Made by a program: the position numbers and the translations under genes. Below are positions 1 to 9,778 of a DNA stretch of 64,000 nucleotides, in pieces. Within the stretch, counting starts at the first letter, position 1; each line of letters opens with the position of its first letter. The notes beneath the pieces were generated by a model, which searched no databases, was not told where the DNA came from, and saw only the letters and a program-made list of their open reading frames with translations. Origin of the DNA: Cryobacterium glucosi (GTDB lineage: Bacteria > Actinomycetota > Actinomycetes > Actinomycetales > Microbacteriaceae); assembly GCF_004402235.1 (NCBI RefSeq), contig NZ_SOFS01000019.1, positions 470,308-534,307 on the forward strand. The letters run 5' to 3'.

Positions 1-1291
1 TGAGGACATCCGGGTCGGAGAACATCCACTTGGACAGCACGACCTTCTGCTGGTTTCCGCCGGAGAGCTTCCCGGCGAGGGCCTCAACCGTCGGAGCCTT
101 GATGTTCATGCTCTTGCGGTAGCCCTCTGCGACGACGATCTCCTGGTTGGAGTCCACCCAGCCGCGCTTGGCGATCTTGTGCATGCCCACCGTGGAGATG
201 TTGCGTTTGATGTCCTCGATCAGGTTGAGACCGTACCGCTTGCGATCCTCGGTTGCGTACGCCAGGCCGTGATCGATGGCGTTCGCTACCGTGCTCGTGT
301 TGATCTTGACGCCGTTCTTGTACACGGTGCCGGAGATGTTGTGCCCGTAGCTGTGGCCGAAGACGCTCATCGCGAGCTCGGTCCTGCCCGCGCCCATCAG
401 CCCGGCGATGCCGACGATCTCGCCGGCCCTGACGGTGATGTTCGCGTCCTTGACAACCCGGCGCTGGTGGTCGAGCGGGTGGTAGACGTTCCAGTCTTCG
501 ACCCGGAGGAGTTCCTCACCGATGTTCGGCGTGTGGTCGGGGTAGCGGCTGCCGAGGTCGCGGCCGACCATGCCCTTGATGATGCGCTCCTCGGAGATGT
601 CATCGGTGTGCATGTCGAGCGTCTCGATGAGCTTGCCGTCACGGATGATGGTGACCTCGTCGGCGATGGCCTTGATCTCGTTCAGCTTGTGGCTGATCAT
701 GATCGAGGTGACGCCCTGGCCCTTGAGGTGCTTCATCAGGTCGAGCAGGTGCGCGGAGTCCTCGTCGTTGAGTGCTGCGGTCGGCTCGTCCAGGATCAGG
801 AGTTTGACCTCCTTGGACAGGGCCTTCGCGATTTCCACGAGCTGCTGCTTGCCGACGCCGATGTCGCGGATCTTGGTGATCGGGTTGTCCTTGAGACCGA
901 CCCTGGCGAGCAGCTTGGCTGCCTCCATGTTGGTCTTGTTCCAGTCGATCCAGCCGTTGTTCTGCTGCTCGTTGCCGAGGAAGATGTTCTCGGCGATGGA
1001 GAGGAACGGGCTCAGCGCCAGCTCCTGGTGGATGATGACGACGCCTGAGGCCTCGGAGTCATTGATGGATTTAAAGGCGACCGGCTCATTTTCGAAGACG
1101 ATCTCGCCCTCGTATGTGCCGTGCGGGTAGACGCCGGAGAGCACCTTCATCAAGGTGGACTTTCCTGCACCGTTTTCACCGCAAATCGCGTGGATGTGGC
1201 CTCGCTTCACCGCGAGGGAAACGTCCTGGAGGGCTTTCACTCCGGGAAAGGTTTTCGTGATGCTGCGCATCTCGAGAATATTCGTTGTCAC
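1..1291 (-). CDS. mmsA: Multiple-monosaccharide ABC transporter ATP-binding protein (partial, C-terminus outside window)
   Basis: This is the cytoplasmic ATPase of a sugar importer of the MmsA/GguA/XylG type, which has two fused nucleotide-binding domains. Translation begins at a GTG ([17 protein letters not shown]) and runs 430 codons to the window edge without a stop; family members are about 510 residues, so roughly the last 80 are missing. Domain 1 has an intact Walker A (GENGAGKST), the motif [14 protein letters not shown] in place of a canonical signature, Walker [12 protein letters not shown] and a switch histidine (MISHKL). Domain 2 has the usual degenerate P-loop ([10 protein letters not shown]) and the signature [14 protein letters not shown]. 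It lies 113 bp downstream of chvE on the same strand, with a strong hairpin between them. The permease gene is expected just outside the window. Confidence 0.93.
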   Translation of the reverse strand, partial: MTTNILEMRSITKTFPGVKALQDVSLAVKRGHIHAICGENGAGKSTLMKVLSGVYPHGTYEGEIVFENEPVAFKSINDSEASGVVIIHQELALSPFLSIAENIFLGNEQQNNGWIDWNKTNMEAAKLLARVGLKDNPITKIRDIGVGKQQLVEIAKALSKEVKLLILDEPTAALNDEDSAHLLDLMKHLKGQGVTSIMISHKLNEIKAIADEVTIIRDGKLIETLDMHTDDISEERIIKGMVGRDLGSRYPDHTPNIGEELLRVEDWNVYHPLDHQRRVVKDANITVRAGEIVGIAGLMGAGRTELAMSVFGHSYGHNISGTVYKNGVKINTSTVANAIDHGLAYATEDRKRYGLNLIEDIKRNISTVGMHKIAKRGWVDSNQEIVVAEGYRKSMNIKAPTVEALAGKLSGGNQQKVVLSKWMFSDPDVL

Positions 1292-1355
1292 CGTTACTTC
1301 TTCTTCCGGTGGAGAGAGGGTGGGTGGTGGTTGTGGTGCTGGTGCTTTCGGTGCT

Positions 1356-1389
1356 GGCAGTGGCGGCGGGGTGACCCGCCGCCACTGCC
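1356..1389 (-). terminator. Hairpin between chvE and mmsA
   Basis: A perfect 15-bp stem (1356-1370 with 1375-1389) has a 4-nt loop (gtga) and lies 15 bp beyond the chvE stop. No T-run follows it on the minus strand. It probably protects chvE mRNA or partly terminates, so that more binding protein than ATPase is made, as is common in ABC importer operons. Confidence 0.7.
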
Positions 1390-1404
1390 GGTGGAGCGAA
1401 GAAC

Positions 1405-2529
1405 CTACTTGAGGTCGGCCTCGGTGTAGTAACCGGTGTCGACGAGCAGGGCCTTGTAGTTGTCCTTGGTAACGACCTGCGGAGCGAACAGGAAGGTCGG
1501 GACGACCTTGACCTTGTTGTTGTAGCTCTTCGTGTCGTTGACCTCGGGGGTCTTGCCGTTGAGCAGGTCGTCAGCCATCTTCACGGCCTCGTCGCCGAGC
1601 TGGCGCGTGTCCTTGTAGATGGAGGAGTACTGCTGGCCGGCGATGATCGACTTGACCGAAGCGGCCTCGGAGTCCTGACCGGTGATGATCGGGAGCTTGT
1701 CGGTGGCGTATCCCGAGCTCGTCAGAGCCGAGATGATGCCGATGGAGAGACCGTCATACGGGGAGAGCACGCCGTCGACCTTGGAGCCGTCGGAGTAGGT
1801 GCTCGCGATGAGGTTCTGCATCCGCTTCTGGGCGGTCGCCGGGTCCCAACGCAGGGTGGCGACCTGGGTGAAGCTGACCTGGCCGCTCTTGACGACGATG
1901 ACGCCCTTGTCGATGTACGGCTGCAGGACGGAGATGGCGCCGTTGAAGAAGAACGTGGCGTTGTTGTCGTCGGGGCTGCCGCCGAAGAGTTCGACGTTGA
2001 ACGGGCCGGTCTTGCCGGTGTCCTTGCCGTCCTTGTCCAGCACGCCGAGTCCGGTGAGCAGGCTCGTGGCCTGCAGCACGCCGACCTCGTTGTTGTCGAA
2101 CGTGGTGTAGTAGTCGACGTTCTTGTTGCCGTTGATCAGGCGGTCGTACGCGATGACCTTGACGCCGGCCGCTGCGGCCTGGTCAAGCTGGTCGCTGAGC
2201 GCGGTGCCGTCGATCGACGCGATGATGAGGATCTTCGCGCCCTTCGTCAGCATGTTGCTGATCTGCTGGACCTGGGTGGGGATCTTGTCTTCGCCGTATT
2301 CGAGGTCGACCTTGTAGCCGAGCTTCTCGAGGGAGGCCTTGACAGCGTCGCCGTCCTTGATCCAGCGCTCGCTGGACTTGGTGGGCATTGCGACGCCGAC
2401 AAGTGCACCGGCGTTGGCGCCCGCTGCAGCGGTGGTGGTGGCTGTGTCGCCACGCCCGCCGGAGCAGGCAGCGAGGGAGAGTGCGAGTCCAATGGCAGCG
2501 ATGCCTGCGAGGACCTTACTTGTCTTCAC
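1405..2529 (-). CDS. chvE: Multiple-monosaccharide ABC transporter substrate-binding lipoprotein
   Basis: This 374-residue binding protein captures monosaccharides (arabinose, galactose, glucose and similar in known ChvE proteins) for the mmsA transporter. The N-terminus has a lipoprotein signal peptide with lipobox LAAC at about residue 22, followed by a low-complexity linker. The body is a type I periplasmic-binding fold with characteristic ChvE segments: [55 protein letters not shown] and [14 protein letters not shown]. It precedes mmsA on the same strand and follows the remains of an arabinose operon, which fits pentose uptake. The start is the only ATG in front of the signal peptide, with AAAGG just upstream. 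Confidence 0.95.
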   Translation of the reverse strand: MKTSKVLAGIAAIGLALSLAACSGGRGDTATTTAAAGANAGALVGVAMPTKSSERWIKDGDAVKASLEKLGYKVDLEYGEDKIPTQVQQISNMLTKGAKILIIASIDGTALSDQLDQAAAAGVKVIAYDRLINGNKNVDYYTTFDNNEVGVLQATSLLTGLGVLDKDGKDTGKTGPFNVELFGGSPDDNNATFFFNGAISVLQPYIDKGVIVVKSGQVSFTQVATLRWDPATAQKRMQNLIASTYSDGSKVDGVLSPYDGLSIGIISALTSSGYATDKLPIITGQDSEAASVKSIIAGQQYSSIYKDTRQLGDEAVKMADDLLNGKTPEVNDTKSYNNKVKVVPTFLFAPQVVTKDNYKALLVDTGYYTEADLK

Positions 2530-2592
2530 TGAATTACCTTTCGTGGATCTGTTATCAACTCTGATGGCAGTTGTATTGGTGCTGCTATGTGA

Positions 2593-2745
2593 TTACAGGC
2601 CTTGTGCCAGTCGGTAGTAGGCCTGGTTCCAACGCACCTAGCGGGTGAAATCCCGAAGGGTGGTGGTCTTATCGGTCACGAGAAGCTCGGTGCGAGCAAT
2701 CGCGGCGAAATCGTGGGGGTCGAGAGTGGTGGAGAGAGCGGGCAT
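2593..2745 (-). pseudogene. araA: L-arabinose isomerase remnant (internal deletion plus nonsense codon)
   Basis: The reading frame opens with ATG CCC GCT (MPALSTTLD), an AraA-like N-terminus, and then passes in frame into a recognisable AraA C-terminus (ELLVTDKTTTLRDFTR, stop, VRWNQAYYRLAQGL, TAA). Full AraA is about 500 residues, so some 450 central codons are gone. A TAG at 2638-2640 also interrupts the tail where a Glu codon (GAG) would be expected. The start overlaps the araD stop as TGATG, which shows that the original translational coupling of araD-araA survives. Active-site residues all lay in the deleted part, so the product cannot be functional. Confidence 0.85.
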
Positions 2746-3455
2746 CACTTCAGTGCTCCTTGCGGCGCTTGTCCGTAGACGTTCTGATAGCGGTTGTAGA
2801 GGGAGTCGATCGCGGCCTGCGGGATCGGGATGAGTGCTCCGCCCTGGCGGGCGATGTGCACGGTGCGGGCGACGTCTTCGACCATGACCGCGGCCTTGAC
2901 CGCGTCCCTGGCGTCCTTGCCGATCGTGAAGGGGCCGTGGTTCTGCATCAGGACGGCCCGGGACCGGTGTCCCGTGAGGGCCGCGACGATGCCGCGGCCG
3001 ATCGTGTCGTCACCGATGATCGCGAAGGTGCCGATCGGGATCGGGCCGCCGAACTCGTCGGCCATGGCCGTGATCACGCAGGGGATCTCCTCACCGCGGG
3101 CGGCCCAGGCGGTCGCGTAGGTGGAGTGCGTGTGCACGACACCGCCGATCTCGGGCATGTTGCGGTAGACGTAGGCGTGGGCGGCGGTGTCGCTCGACGG
3201 GGAACGGTCCGAGCCGGGGGTGCCGGGGATCACTGCGCCGTCGAGGTCGCACAGGATCATGTTCTCCGGGGCGAGGTCGGCGTAGTCGACGCCGCTCGGC
3301 TTGATCACGAAGAGGTCTGCGCCCGGGACGCGGCCGGAGACGTTGCCGCCGGTCCAGACCACGAGGCCGTTGCGGGTGAGTTCGGCGTGGAGGTCGGCGA
3401 CATCGGCGCGGATGCGAGCGATCGCGACCTCGATCTGGGGTCCGTAGGTGCTCAT
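2745..3455 (-). CDS. araD: L-ribulose-5-phosphate 4-epimerase
   Basis: This class II aldolase/adducin-fold enzyme interconverts L-ribulose 5-phosphate and D-xylulose 5-phosphate. It is 236 residues, normal for AraD. Visible motifs are the phosphate-binding TGGNVSGR (about 35-42) and IKPSGVDY, the acidic metal-site segment RSPSSDTAAH (D89), zinc ligands HTH at 108-110 and a later His in MQNHGPFTIG. The start chosen is the ATG that overlaps the stop of the upstream 43-codon ORF (ATGA). A longer in-frame extension upstream has no family similarity and was not used. The isomerase that should feed it is a pseudogene next door and no kinase is visible, so its present role is unclear; it may serve another pentose route. 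Confidence 0.93.
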   Translation of the reverse strand: MSTYGPQIEVAIARIRADVADLHAELTRNGLVVWTGGNVSGRVPGADLFVIKPSGVDYADLAPENMILCDLDGAVIPGTPGSDRSPSSDTAAHAYVYRNMPEIGGVVHTHSTYATAWAARGEEIPCVITAMADEFGGPIPIGTFAIIGDDTIGRGIVAALTGHRSRAVLMQNHGPFTIGKDARDAVKAAVMVEDVARTVHIARQGGALIPIPQAAIDSLYNRYQNVYGQAPQGALK

Positions 3456-3583
3456 GCGAACGCCACCGTACCGGTGGAGATACCCGCACCGCGCGTGAGG
3501 GCGTTCGGTCGGCGATCGCCTCCGATGACAGAGATCTCGGCGGATGCGTCGGCTGCGGGCGCGGCCTGTGCGTTCTCGATCAC
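3452..3583 (-). CDS. 43-residue ORF in the araB position, possible kinase remnant
   Basis: A GTG preceded by AAAGGAG at good spacing opens a 43-residue frame (MIENAQAAPAADASAEISVI...STGTVAFA). It ends in an ATGA overlap with araD, so it is probably translated and coupled. In ara operons ribulokinase (araB) usually lies here. Since neighbouring araA was shortened by internal deletion, this may be the stump of araB after a similar deletion, but I cannot align the residues with a kinase. A leader peptide is the alternative. No homology is claimed. Confidence 0.4.
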   Translation of the reverse strand: MIENAQAAPAADASAEISVIGGDRRPNALTRGAGISTGTVAFA

Positions 3584-3662
3584 GAAATTCGACTCCTTTG
3601 TCATGCGGTGCTGAGGCCATGGCCGTCTGCGTACTCACGTGCGTACTTACATTGTCACGAAA

Positions 3663-3676
3663 TGTGAACGGTCACA
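3663..3676. promoter_or_regulatory. Putative LacI-family operator in front of the ara/mms genes
   Basis: TGTGA-ACGG-TCACA is an inverted repeat about 80 bp upstream of the 43-codon ORF. It resembles the palindrome at 4869-4883 upstream of the LacI gene, which suggests one regulator acting on both. The rest of 3584-3775 holds no gene. Confidence 0.5.
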
Positions 3677-3775
3677 ATCGCTGTGCTCACACTACGCCCG
3701 CAGTGGGCGTCCTTGTCAAGTCAGGGCGAAAAAGTGGCTGGTTGCGTTTTGGTAACCACCCGAAACGCGCCGGAT

Positions 3776-4798
3776 TCAGAAGGCAGGGGGCCCTGTGGAG
3801 CCACGGACGATGAGCTCGGGAATGATCGGTGCGCGGAACTTGTCCGGGTCGTCACCGGCGATGGTGCCGAGCAGGAGGGCGATGCACCGGCGGCCCAGTT
3901 CCGCGAAGTCCTGGCGCACGGTCGTGAGCGGCGGCCAGAAGTGTGGCGCCTCCGGAATATCGTCGAACCCGACGATGCTCACATCCCGTGGGATGTCGAG
4001 CCCCGCATCCCTGACCGCGTGCATGATCCCGAGCGCCATCTGGTCGTTCGAGGAGAAAATGGCGGTGAAGTCGCGTTGCCGCAACAGTTCGCGCCCGGCG
4101 TGATAGCCGAAGTCCGCCGTCCAGTCCCCGAGGATCGGGGCGGTCGTCGGCACGTCCATCGCCCCCATTTCCTCCAGGAACCCGCGCATCCGCGCCTCGG
4201 CCTCGATCCAGTCCTGCGGCCCGGCGAGGTGGAAGATGCGCCGGTGCCCGAGGTCGATGAGATGCCGTGTGGCCAGTCGTGCACCGTGGATCTGGTCGAC
4301 GGAGAGTGCGTGGTCATTGGGCCGGCCCGTCGACTGGAGTGTGACATACGGCACCTCGATCGAGAGCTGTTCGAGGACGTCGAAGACGCGGACCTGGGGG
4401 GCGATGACCACGATCCCCTCGACCGACTGGTACATCAGGTGGTCGAGTGCCGCTTCGATCGAGACAGTGTCGACCGAGGTCAGGTTCGCGGTGTTGACGT
4501 AATAGCCCGCCTCCCGCGCCGCATCCTGGATCGCGGCGATGCTGCTCGCGGGGCCGTACTGGGCCCCGGAGGCCGACAGCACGCCGATCGTGCGCGATCG
4601 CCCCCTCGACAGCGCCCTGGCCGCCCGGTTGGGTCGGTATTGGAGCTCCTCGATCACCTGCAGCACGCGGGCCTTGGTCGAATCTCGGATGCTCGGGTGA
4701 TTGTTGAGTACTCGCGACACCGTCTGATGCGAGACTCCGGCGAGGCGTGCAACGTCCCGGATGCTGGGAGCCCGACCAGTGGGCAGTTCAGCAGTCAT
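3776..4798 (-). CDS. LacI-family transcriptional regulator (probable arabinose/monosaccharide operon regulator)
   Basis: This 340-residue repressor has an N-terminal LacI helix-turn-helix (IRDVARLAGVSHQTVSRVLN, about residues 11-30) and hinge helix (RPNRAARALSRGRS). A type I periplasmic-binding effector domain follows (IGVLSASGAQYGPASSI, VPYVTLQSTG, FSSNDQMALGIMHA, SIVGFDDIPEAPHFWPPLTT). The start ATG is taken because it sits just before the helix-turn-helix with GAGG upstream; upstream codons have no family match. It lies directly upstream of, and on the same strand as, the araD/chvE/mmsA genes. Palindromes near its own start and in front of the ara genes share a TGTGA...TCACA plan, so auto-repression and control of sugar uptake are likely. 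The effector is unknown. Confidence 0.9.
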   Translation of the reverse strand: MTAELPTGRAPSIRDVARLAGVSHQTVSRVLNNHPSIRDSTKARVLQVIEELQYRPNRAARALSRGRSRTIGVLSASGAQYGPASSIAAIQDAAREAGYYVNTANLTSVDTVSIEAALDHLMYQSVEGIVVIAPQVRVFDVLEQLSIEVPYVTLQSTGRPNDHALSVDQIHGARLATRHLIDLGHRRIFHLAGPQDWIEAEARMRGFLEEMGAMDVPTTAPILGDWTADFGYHAGRELLRQRDFTAIFSSNDQMALGIMHAVRDAGLDIPRDVSIVGFDDIPEAPHFWPPLTTVRQDFAELGRRCIALLLGTIAGDDPDKFRAPIIPELIVRGSTGPPAF

Positions 4799-4868
4799 CG
4801 GGGCCTCGTCTATGAGCACGGTCACAAAGAAATTACGCACCCCCAGTATGCACCGCCGGGGAGGCGCG

Positions 4869-4883
4869 ATGTGACCGTCACAT
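4869..4883. promoter_or_regulatory. Perfect palindrome upstream of lacI, putative autoregulatory operator
   Basis: ATGTGAC-C-GTCACAT is a perfect 15-bp palindrome, 71 bp before the LacI start and 16 bp beyond the stop of the cyclase-family gene. The arms match the TGTGA/TCACA half-sites at 3663-3676. A further single half-site (GGTCACA) occurs at about 4820-4826. Confidence 0.55.
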
Positions 4884-4898
4884 AGCGGGAATCCGGCC

Positions 4899-5591
4899 TC
4901 AGCCGACCGGGCCGGGTACCCGCGCGAATGCCCGCACCGGGAAAGTGCCGAAGCCCTCGATCTTCGGAGGTACCGCCGAGAACGTCCCGCCGGAGGCCGG
5001 TACGTCCCCCAGCCCGGTGAGGTGCTCGACGACGTGGATGCCGGCAGCGAGCAGGGCCGAATGGGCGGGCCTCTCCCCACTCCCCTCGGTGTCGTCGATG
5101 TTGAGCGAGTCGATCCCGACGAGGGCGACGCCGGCACCGACGAGGAACCCGACGGCGTCTTCGGCCAGGAAGGGAGCCCCCGCCCTGTACTCCGGGGTGC
5201 CGAAGTGGCGGTCCCAGCCGGTGTGGATCAACACGGCCGAACCGGCCAGGCCGGAGCCTCGCTCGGCGAATGCCGCTGCGGGAATGCCACGGGCCGCAGC
5301 ATCCGTCAGATGGAATACCTCGGCGGGGAGGTCGACGAGGGTATCGAGGTCGAGGCCGGCGAGATCCGTTCCACCCTCGTACCGGTGGTACGGACTGTCG
5401 AGATACGTGCCCGTGTTGCCGATCAGGGTGATCACGTCCATGGTGAATTCGGTGCCGGGCGCGTAGGCCGAGCGCGAGGCGGCACGGGTGAGGAAGGGCT
5501 CGATCACGGGAGCCGGCAGCCCCGGGTACGTCACGAGGCCCGCCCGGATGGTGTGGCTGAGATCGATCAGGCGGGCACGGGCGACGGTCAT
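4899..5591 (-). CDS. Cyclase-family protein (kynurenine-formamidase-like metal hydrolase)
   Basis: The product is 230 residues, usual for the cyclase superfamily (Pfam PF04199), whose members hydrolyse formamides or related amides. The N-terminal LIDLSHTI, the TYLDSPYHRY segment (a variant of the HxGTHxDxPxH metal motif) and HTGWDRHFG are visible. The first histidines of the canonical motif are replaced (GNTGTYLDSPYHR), so the metal site may differ. An AGGAG lies 6 nt before the ATG. The start overlaps the stop of the upstream permease by 4 bp (ATGA), so the two are co-translated and the permease probably imports this enzyme's substrate or exports its product. The substrate is unknown. Confidence 0.82.
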   Translation of the reverse strand: MTVARARLIDLSHTIRAGLVTYPGLPAPVIEPFLTRAASRSAYAPGTEFTMDVITLIGNTGTYLDSPYHRYEGGTDLAGLDLDTLVDLPAEVFHLTDAAARGIPAAAFAERGSGLAGSAVLIHTGWDRHFGTPEYRAGAPFLAEDAVGFLVGAGVALVGIDSLNIDDTEGSGERPAHSALLAAGIHVVEHLTGLGDVPASGGTFSAVPPKIEGFGTFPVRAFARVPGPVG

Positions 5592-6961
5592 GTGTTCTCC
5601 TGGGCGGTTCGGGTTGGGCGGGGACGTGTTGAGCGAGCGCTTCCGGGCGAATGTTCGGGTGTACGGGAGCGCAGGGGGTTCGTCCGGCGCTTCTTGACCC
5701 GGCCGATGACGACGGCGACGAGGGCGAGCACGGCGGGAACGAGGAGGTTCGGGCCCGCGAGCACGAGCAGCGCGCCGGTGAGGGCCACGCTGACCGCTGC
5801 GAGCCACCAGCCGAGGCTGTAGCGGTCCAGGAGGCGCACGGCGGCGATCATGCCGAGAGTGTAGATCGCGACCATGGAGCTCGTGTGGATCAGGATGAAG
5901 ACCGACAGGGGCAGGTGCTGCGTCACCATGATCGTGAAGTACCCACCGGTGAGCACGGCGACCACGGAGAGGCTGCGGCGCGGGACGCCGCCCGATTCGA
6001 CGCCGCGGGCGAGCCAGAGCGGGAGATCGCCGTCGCGACCGAGCGAGGCGCCGAGCTTGGCGAACGCGCCCAGGTACACGTTGAGCACCCCGAGGGCGAC
6101 GATCGCTGCGATCACCGCGACCGAGACCGGGCCGACGCCGCCGGGCGCCTGGGCGACGAGGGCGAGCAGGGGGACGGCGCCCGTTCCCGCAGCGCCGCCG
6201 AGGACGGCGACCGTCACGTACTGCAGCGCGAGGTAGGCCGCGCCCACGACCACGAGCGCGATCGCCGTCGCCGCCGGGATGACGCGGCGGGGATTGCGGA
6301 ACTCCCCCGCGATGTGGGTGCCGACCTCCCAGCCGGCGAAGGCCCAGACGAACAGGCTGACGGCGGCGCCGACGCCGGTCCAGCCGTGAGTCAGGAACGG
6401 CTGGAAGTTTCCGGGCTCTGCGGCGGGGAAGGCGACGGTGACGACCCCGATGACGATGACGAGCAGCGCTCCGGTGAGGATGAGCTGAACGGCTCCGGAG
6501 ACCCGGACACCGAGGTAGTTGGACACGAACGGTGGAACAAGGATCAGGAGGGCGACGATCGGTACGGCGGCCTGCTCCACCCCGAGGATCGCGACGACGT
6601 ATTCCGCGCCGAGCATGGCGACGACCGGGGCGCCGAAGCCGACGCCGAAGAAGAACCAGTAGCCGGTCATCCGCGCCCACGTCTGGCCGAGGGCCGTGCG
6701 GACGTAGCTCGCCACGCCGCCGGGGTCCGGGTATCGGGCGGCGAGGGCGGCGAACGTGCCCGCGAGCGGGATGGACAGCACGAAGACGATCAGAACCGCG
6801 AGCAGGGAGGCCGGCCCTGCCGCAGCGGCCGTGAGTCCGGGCAGCACCAGGATCCCGGTGCCGAGGACCGCGGCGATGTACAGCGCGGTGCCCTGCAGCA
6901 GGCCCAGACTCCCGGAGCCGGTGGGGGCGGGGCTCACGGGGGCATCCGTCGGCTGGGTCAT
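5588..6961 (-). CDS. APC-superfamily amino acid permease
   Basis: This 457-residue membrane protein has about 12 predicted transmembrane segments, beginning LLQGTALYIAAVLGTGILVL. That segment carries the small-residue G-x-G helix-1 break typical of the amino acid-polyamine-organocation family. WEVGTHIAGEFRNPRRVIP matches the conserved TM6-TM7 loop. The C-terminal 35 residues are basic and cytoplasmic. The start is the ATG of MTQPTDAPV; upstream in-frame codons are arginine-rich and look untranslated. The gene is coupled by a 4-bp overlap to the cyclase-family enzyme downstream. Substrate cannot be read from sequence. Confidence 0.88.
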   Translation of the reverse strand: MTQPTDAPVSPAPTGSGSLGLLQGTALYIAAVLGTGILVLPGLTAAAAGPASLLAVLIVFVLSIPLAGTFAALAARYPDPGGVASYVRTALGQTWARMTGYWFFFGVGFGAPVVAMLGAEYVVAILGVEQAAVPIVALLILVPPFVSNYLGVRVSGAVQLILTGALLVIVIGVVTVAFPAAEPGNFQPFLTHGWTGVGAAVSLFVWAFAGWEVGTHIAGEFRNPRRVIPAATAIALVVVGAAYLALQYVTVAVLGGAAGTGAVPLLALVAQAPGGVGPVSVAVIAAIVALGVLNVYLGAFAKLGASLGRDGDLPLWLARGVESGGVPRRSLSVVAVLTGGYFTIMVTQHLPLSVFILIHTSSMVAIYTLGMIAAVRLLDRYSLGWWLAAVSVALTGALLVLAGPNLLVPAVLALVAVVIGRVKKRRTNPLRSRTPEHSPGSARSTRPRPTRTAQENT

Positions 6962-7065
6962 GGTCCTATGCTGCCGGACGACCATGCCCCGGCGAAATGG
7001 CAGACGTGACACACTCCGTCGAATTCCTGCCAACTTGCGGCCCGCACCGGCCGCAGCCGAATCCG

Positions 7066-8238
7066 TTAGGGGCGGGTGAGGTGGGCGACGGCGGCGAGGG
7101 CAGCGTCGAGGTCGGCGATCAGGTCGGCCTTGTCCTCGATACCGACGGAGAGGCGGATGATGTTGTCTGCGACCTCGAGTTCCGTTCCACGCACCGAGGC
7201 GTGCGTCATCTCGGCGGGGTAGTTCACGAGGGACTCGACGCCACCGAGGGACTCGGCGAGCTGGAAGAGCTTCGTGGACTCGGCGAAGGCGCGGGCAGCG
7301 GCGGCCCCGCCGGCGAACGCGATCGAGAGCATGCCGCCGAAGCCGCTCATCTGGCGTTTGGCGAGCTCGTGGCCGGGGTGGTTCGGCAGGCCGGGGAAGT
7401 AGACGGCTTCGAGGGCTGGATGGCCGTCGAGGTGTTCGGCGATCGCCTGCGCGTTGGAGCAGTGCCGGTCCATCCGCACCGAGAGGGTCTTGATGCCGCG
7501 CACGGTGAGCCAGGCGTCGAGGGGTGCGGAGACGGGTCCTGTGGCGAACTGCAGGAACTGCGCCTTCTGGTAGAGCGCATCGTCATTGATCACGAGGGCC
7601 CCGCCGAGCACGTCGGAGTGACCGCCGAGGTACTTGGTGGTCGAGTGCACGACGACGTCGGCGCCGAACGCCAGCGGATGCTGCAGGGCGGGGCTCGCAA
7701 ACGTGTTGTCGACGATCACGGTGACGCCGAAACGGTGCCCGAGCGTGGCGAGCGCCTCGATGTCGCTGATCTTCATGAGGGGGTTGCTCGGCGTCTCGAC
7801 CCAGAGGATCTTCGTTTCAGCGGGAATGATCGCGGCCTCGACGGCGGCGAGATCGGACAGGTCGACGGTCGTGTTGCGGATGCCGACCGCGCCGTGCACC
7901 GTGTTGATCAGGCGGTGCGTTCCGCCGTAGACGTCGTTGCCGAGCACGATATGATCGCCGGGTGCGAGCAGGGCACGCAGGATGGTGTCCTCCGCGGCGA
8001 GGCCGCTCGCGAACGACAGGCCGTGCGCGCCACCCTCGAGGGCGGCGAGCAGGGTCTCGAGCACGGTGCGCGTCGGGTTCCCGCCGCGGCTGTATTCGTA
8101 GCCGCCGCGCAGATGGCCGATGCTCTCCTGCACATAGGTCGAGGTCAGGTAGATCGGCGGGATGACGGCTCCGGTCGTCGGGTCGAATTCCTGTCCGGCG
8201 TGGATGGCGAGGGTGTCGAAGTTCGGGGTGCTGGGCAT
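7066..8238 (-). CDS. metB: Cystathionine gamma-synthase
   Basis: This PLP enzyme of the Cys/Met metabolism family joins an activated homoserine to cysteine to give cystathionine. At 390 residues it is the expected length. Motifs include NFDTLAIHAGQ, YEYSRGGNPTR, SFASGLAAEDTI, VETPSNPLMKI, IVDNTFASP and the Schiff-base lysine in STTKYLGGHSDVLGG; the tail is the usual RLSVGIEDKADLIADL. It lies 25 bp downstream of cbs on the same strand. Such pairs run transsulfuration, in which Cbs makes cystathionine from homocysteine and the partner acts as synthase or, in many actinobacteria, as a cystathionine gamma-lyase; sequence alone does not separate the two. Confidence 0.92.
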   Translation of the reverse strand: MPSTPNFDTLAIHAGQEFDPTTGAVIPPIYLTSTYVQESIGHLRGGYEYSRGGNPTRTVLETLLAALEGGAHGLSFASGLAAEDTILRALLAPGDHIVLGNDVYGGTHRLINTVHGAVGIRNTTVDLSDLAAVEAAIIPAETKILWVETPSNPLMKISDIEALATLGHRFGVTVIVDNTFASPALQHPLAFGADVVVHSTTKYLGGHSDVLGGALVINDDALYQKAQFLQFATGPVSAPLDAWLTVRGIKTLSVRMDRHCSNAQAIAEHLDGHPALEAVYFPGLPNHPGHELAKRQMSGFGGMLSIAFAGGAAAARAFAESTKLFQLAESLGGVESLVNYPAEMTHASVRGTELEVADNIIRLSVGIEDKADLIADLDAALAAVAHLTRP

Positions 8239-8263
8239 CCGTGGGTCCTTTGGTGGTGGGCGC

Positions 8264-9628
<1,365 letters not shown>

Positions 9629-9778
9629 GGAAGATCCTTCGTCGAGGTGTCGTGAATGTCACCGCGCGGCCTGGGGCTCACGCACGGGACGGGCGAGGAG
9701 TGATCGGGGTGGGGCGTCAGGGGTCGGTCAGCGACCCGGACAACACGGACACTTCAGACGGACGAGCACCCTCCAACT

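Noticed and set aside
2638..2640. TAG in the araA remnant as a recoded or readthrough codon
   Set aside because: The active-site body of the enzyme is missing, so readthrough would not restore function; a nonsense mutation is simpler.
3455..3638. N-terminal extension of araD up to 3638
   Set aside because: The extra residues have no family similarity, and a well-placed ATG coupled to the upstream ORF gives the normal AraD length.
9629..9778. SAM or T-box riboswitch upstream of cbs/metB
   Set aside because: No conserved riboswitch core or terminator/antiterminator pair could be recognised in this 150-bp gap.
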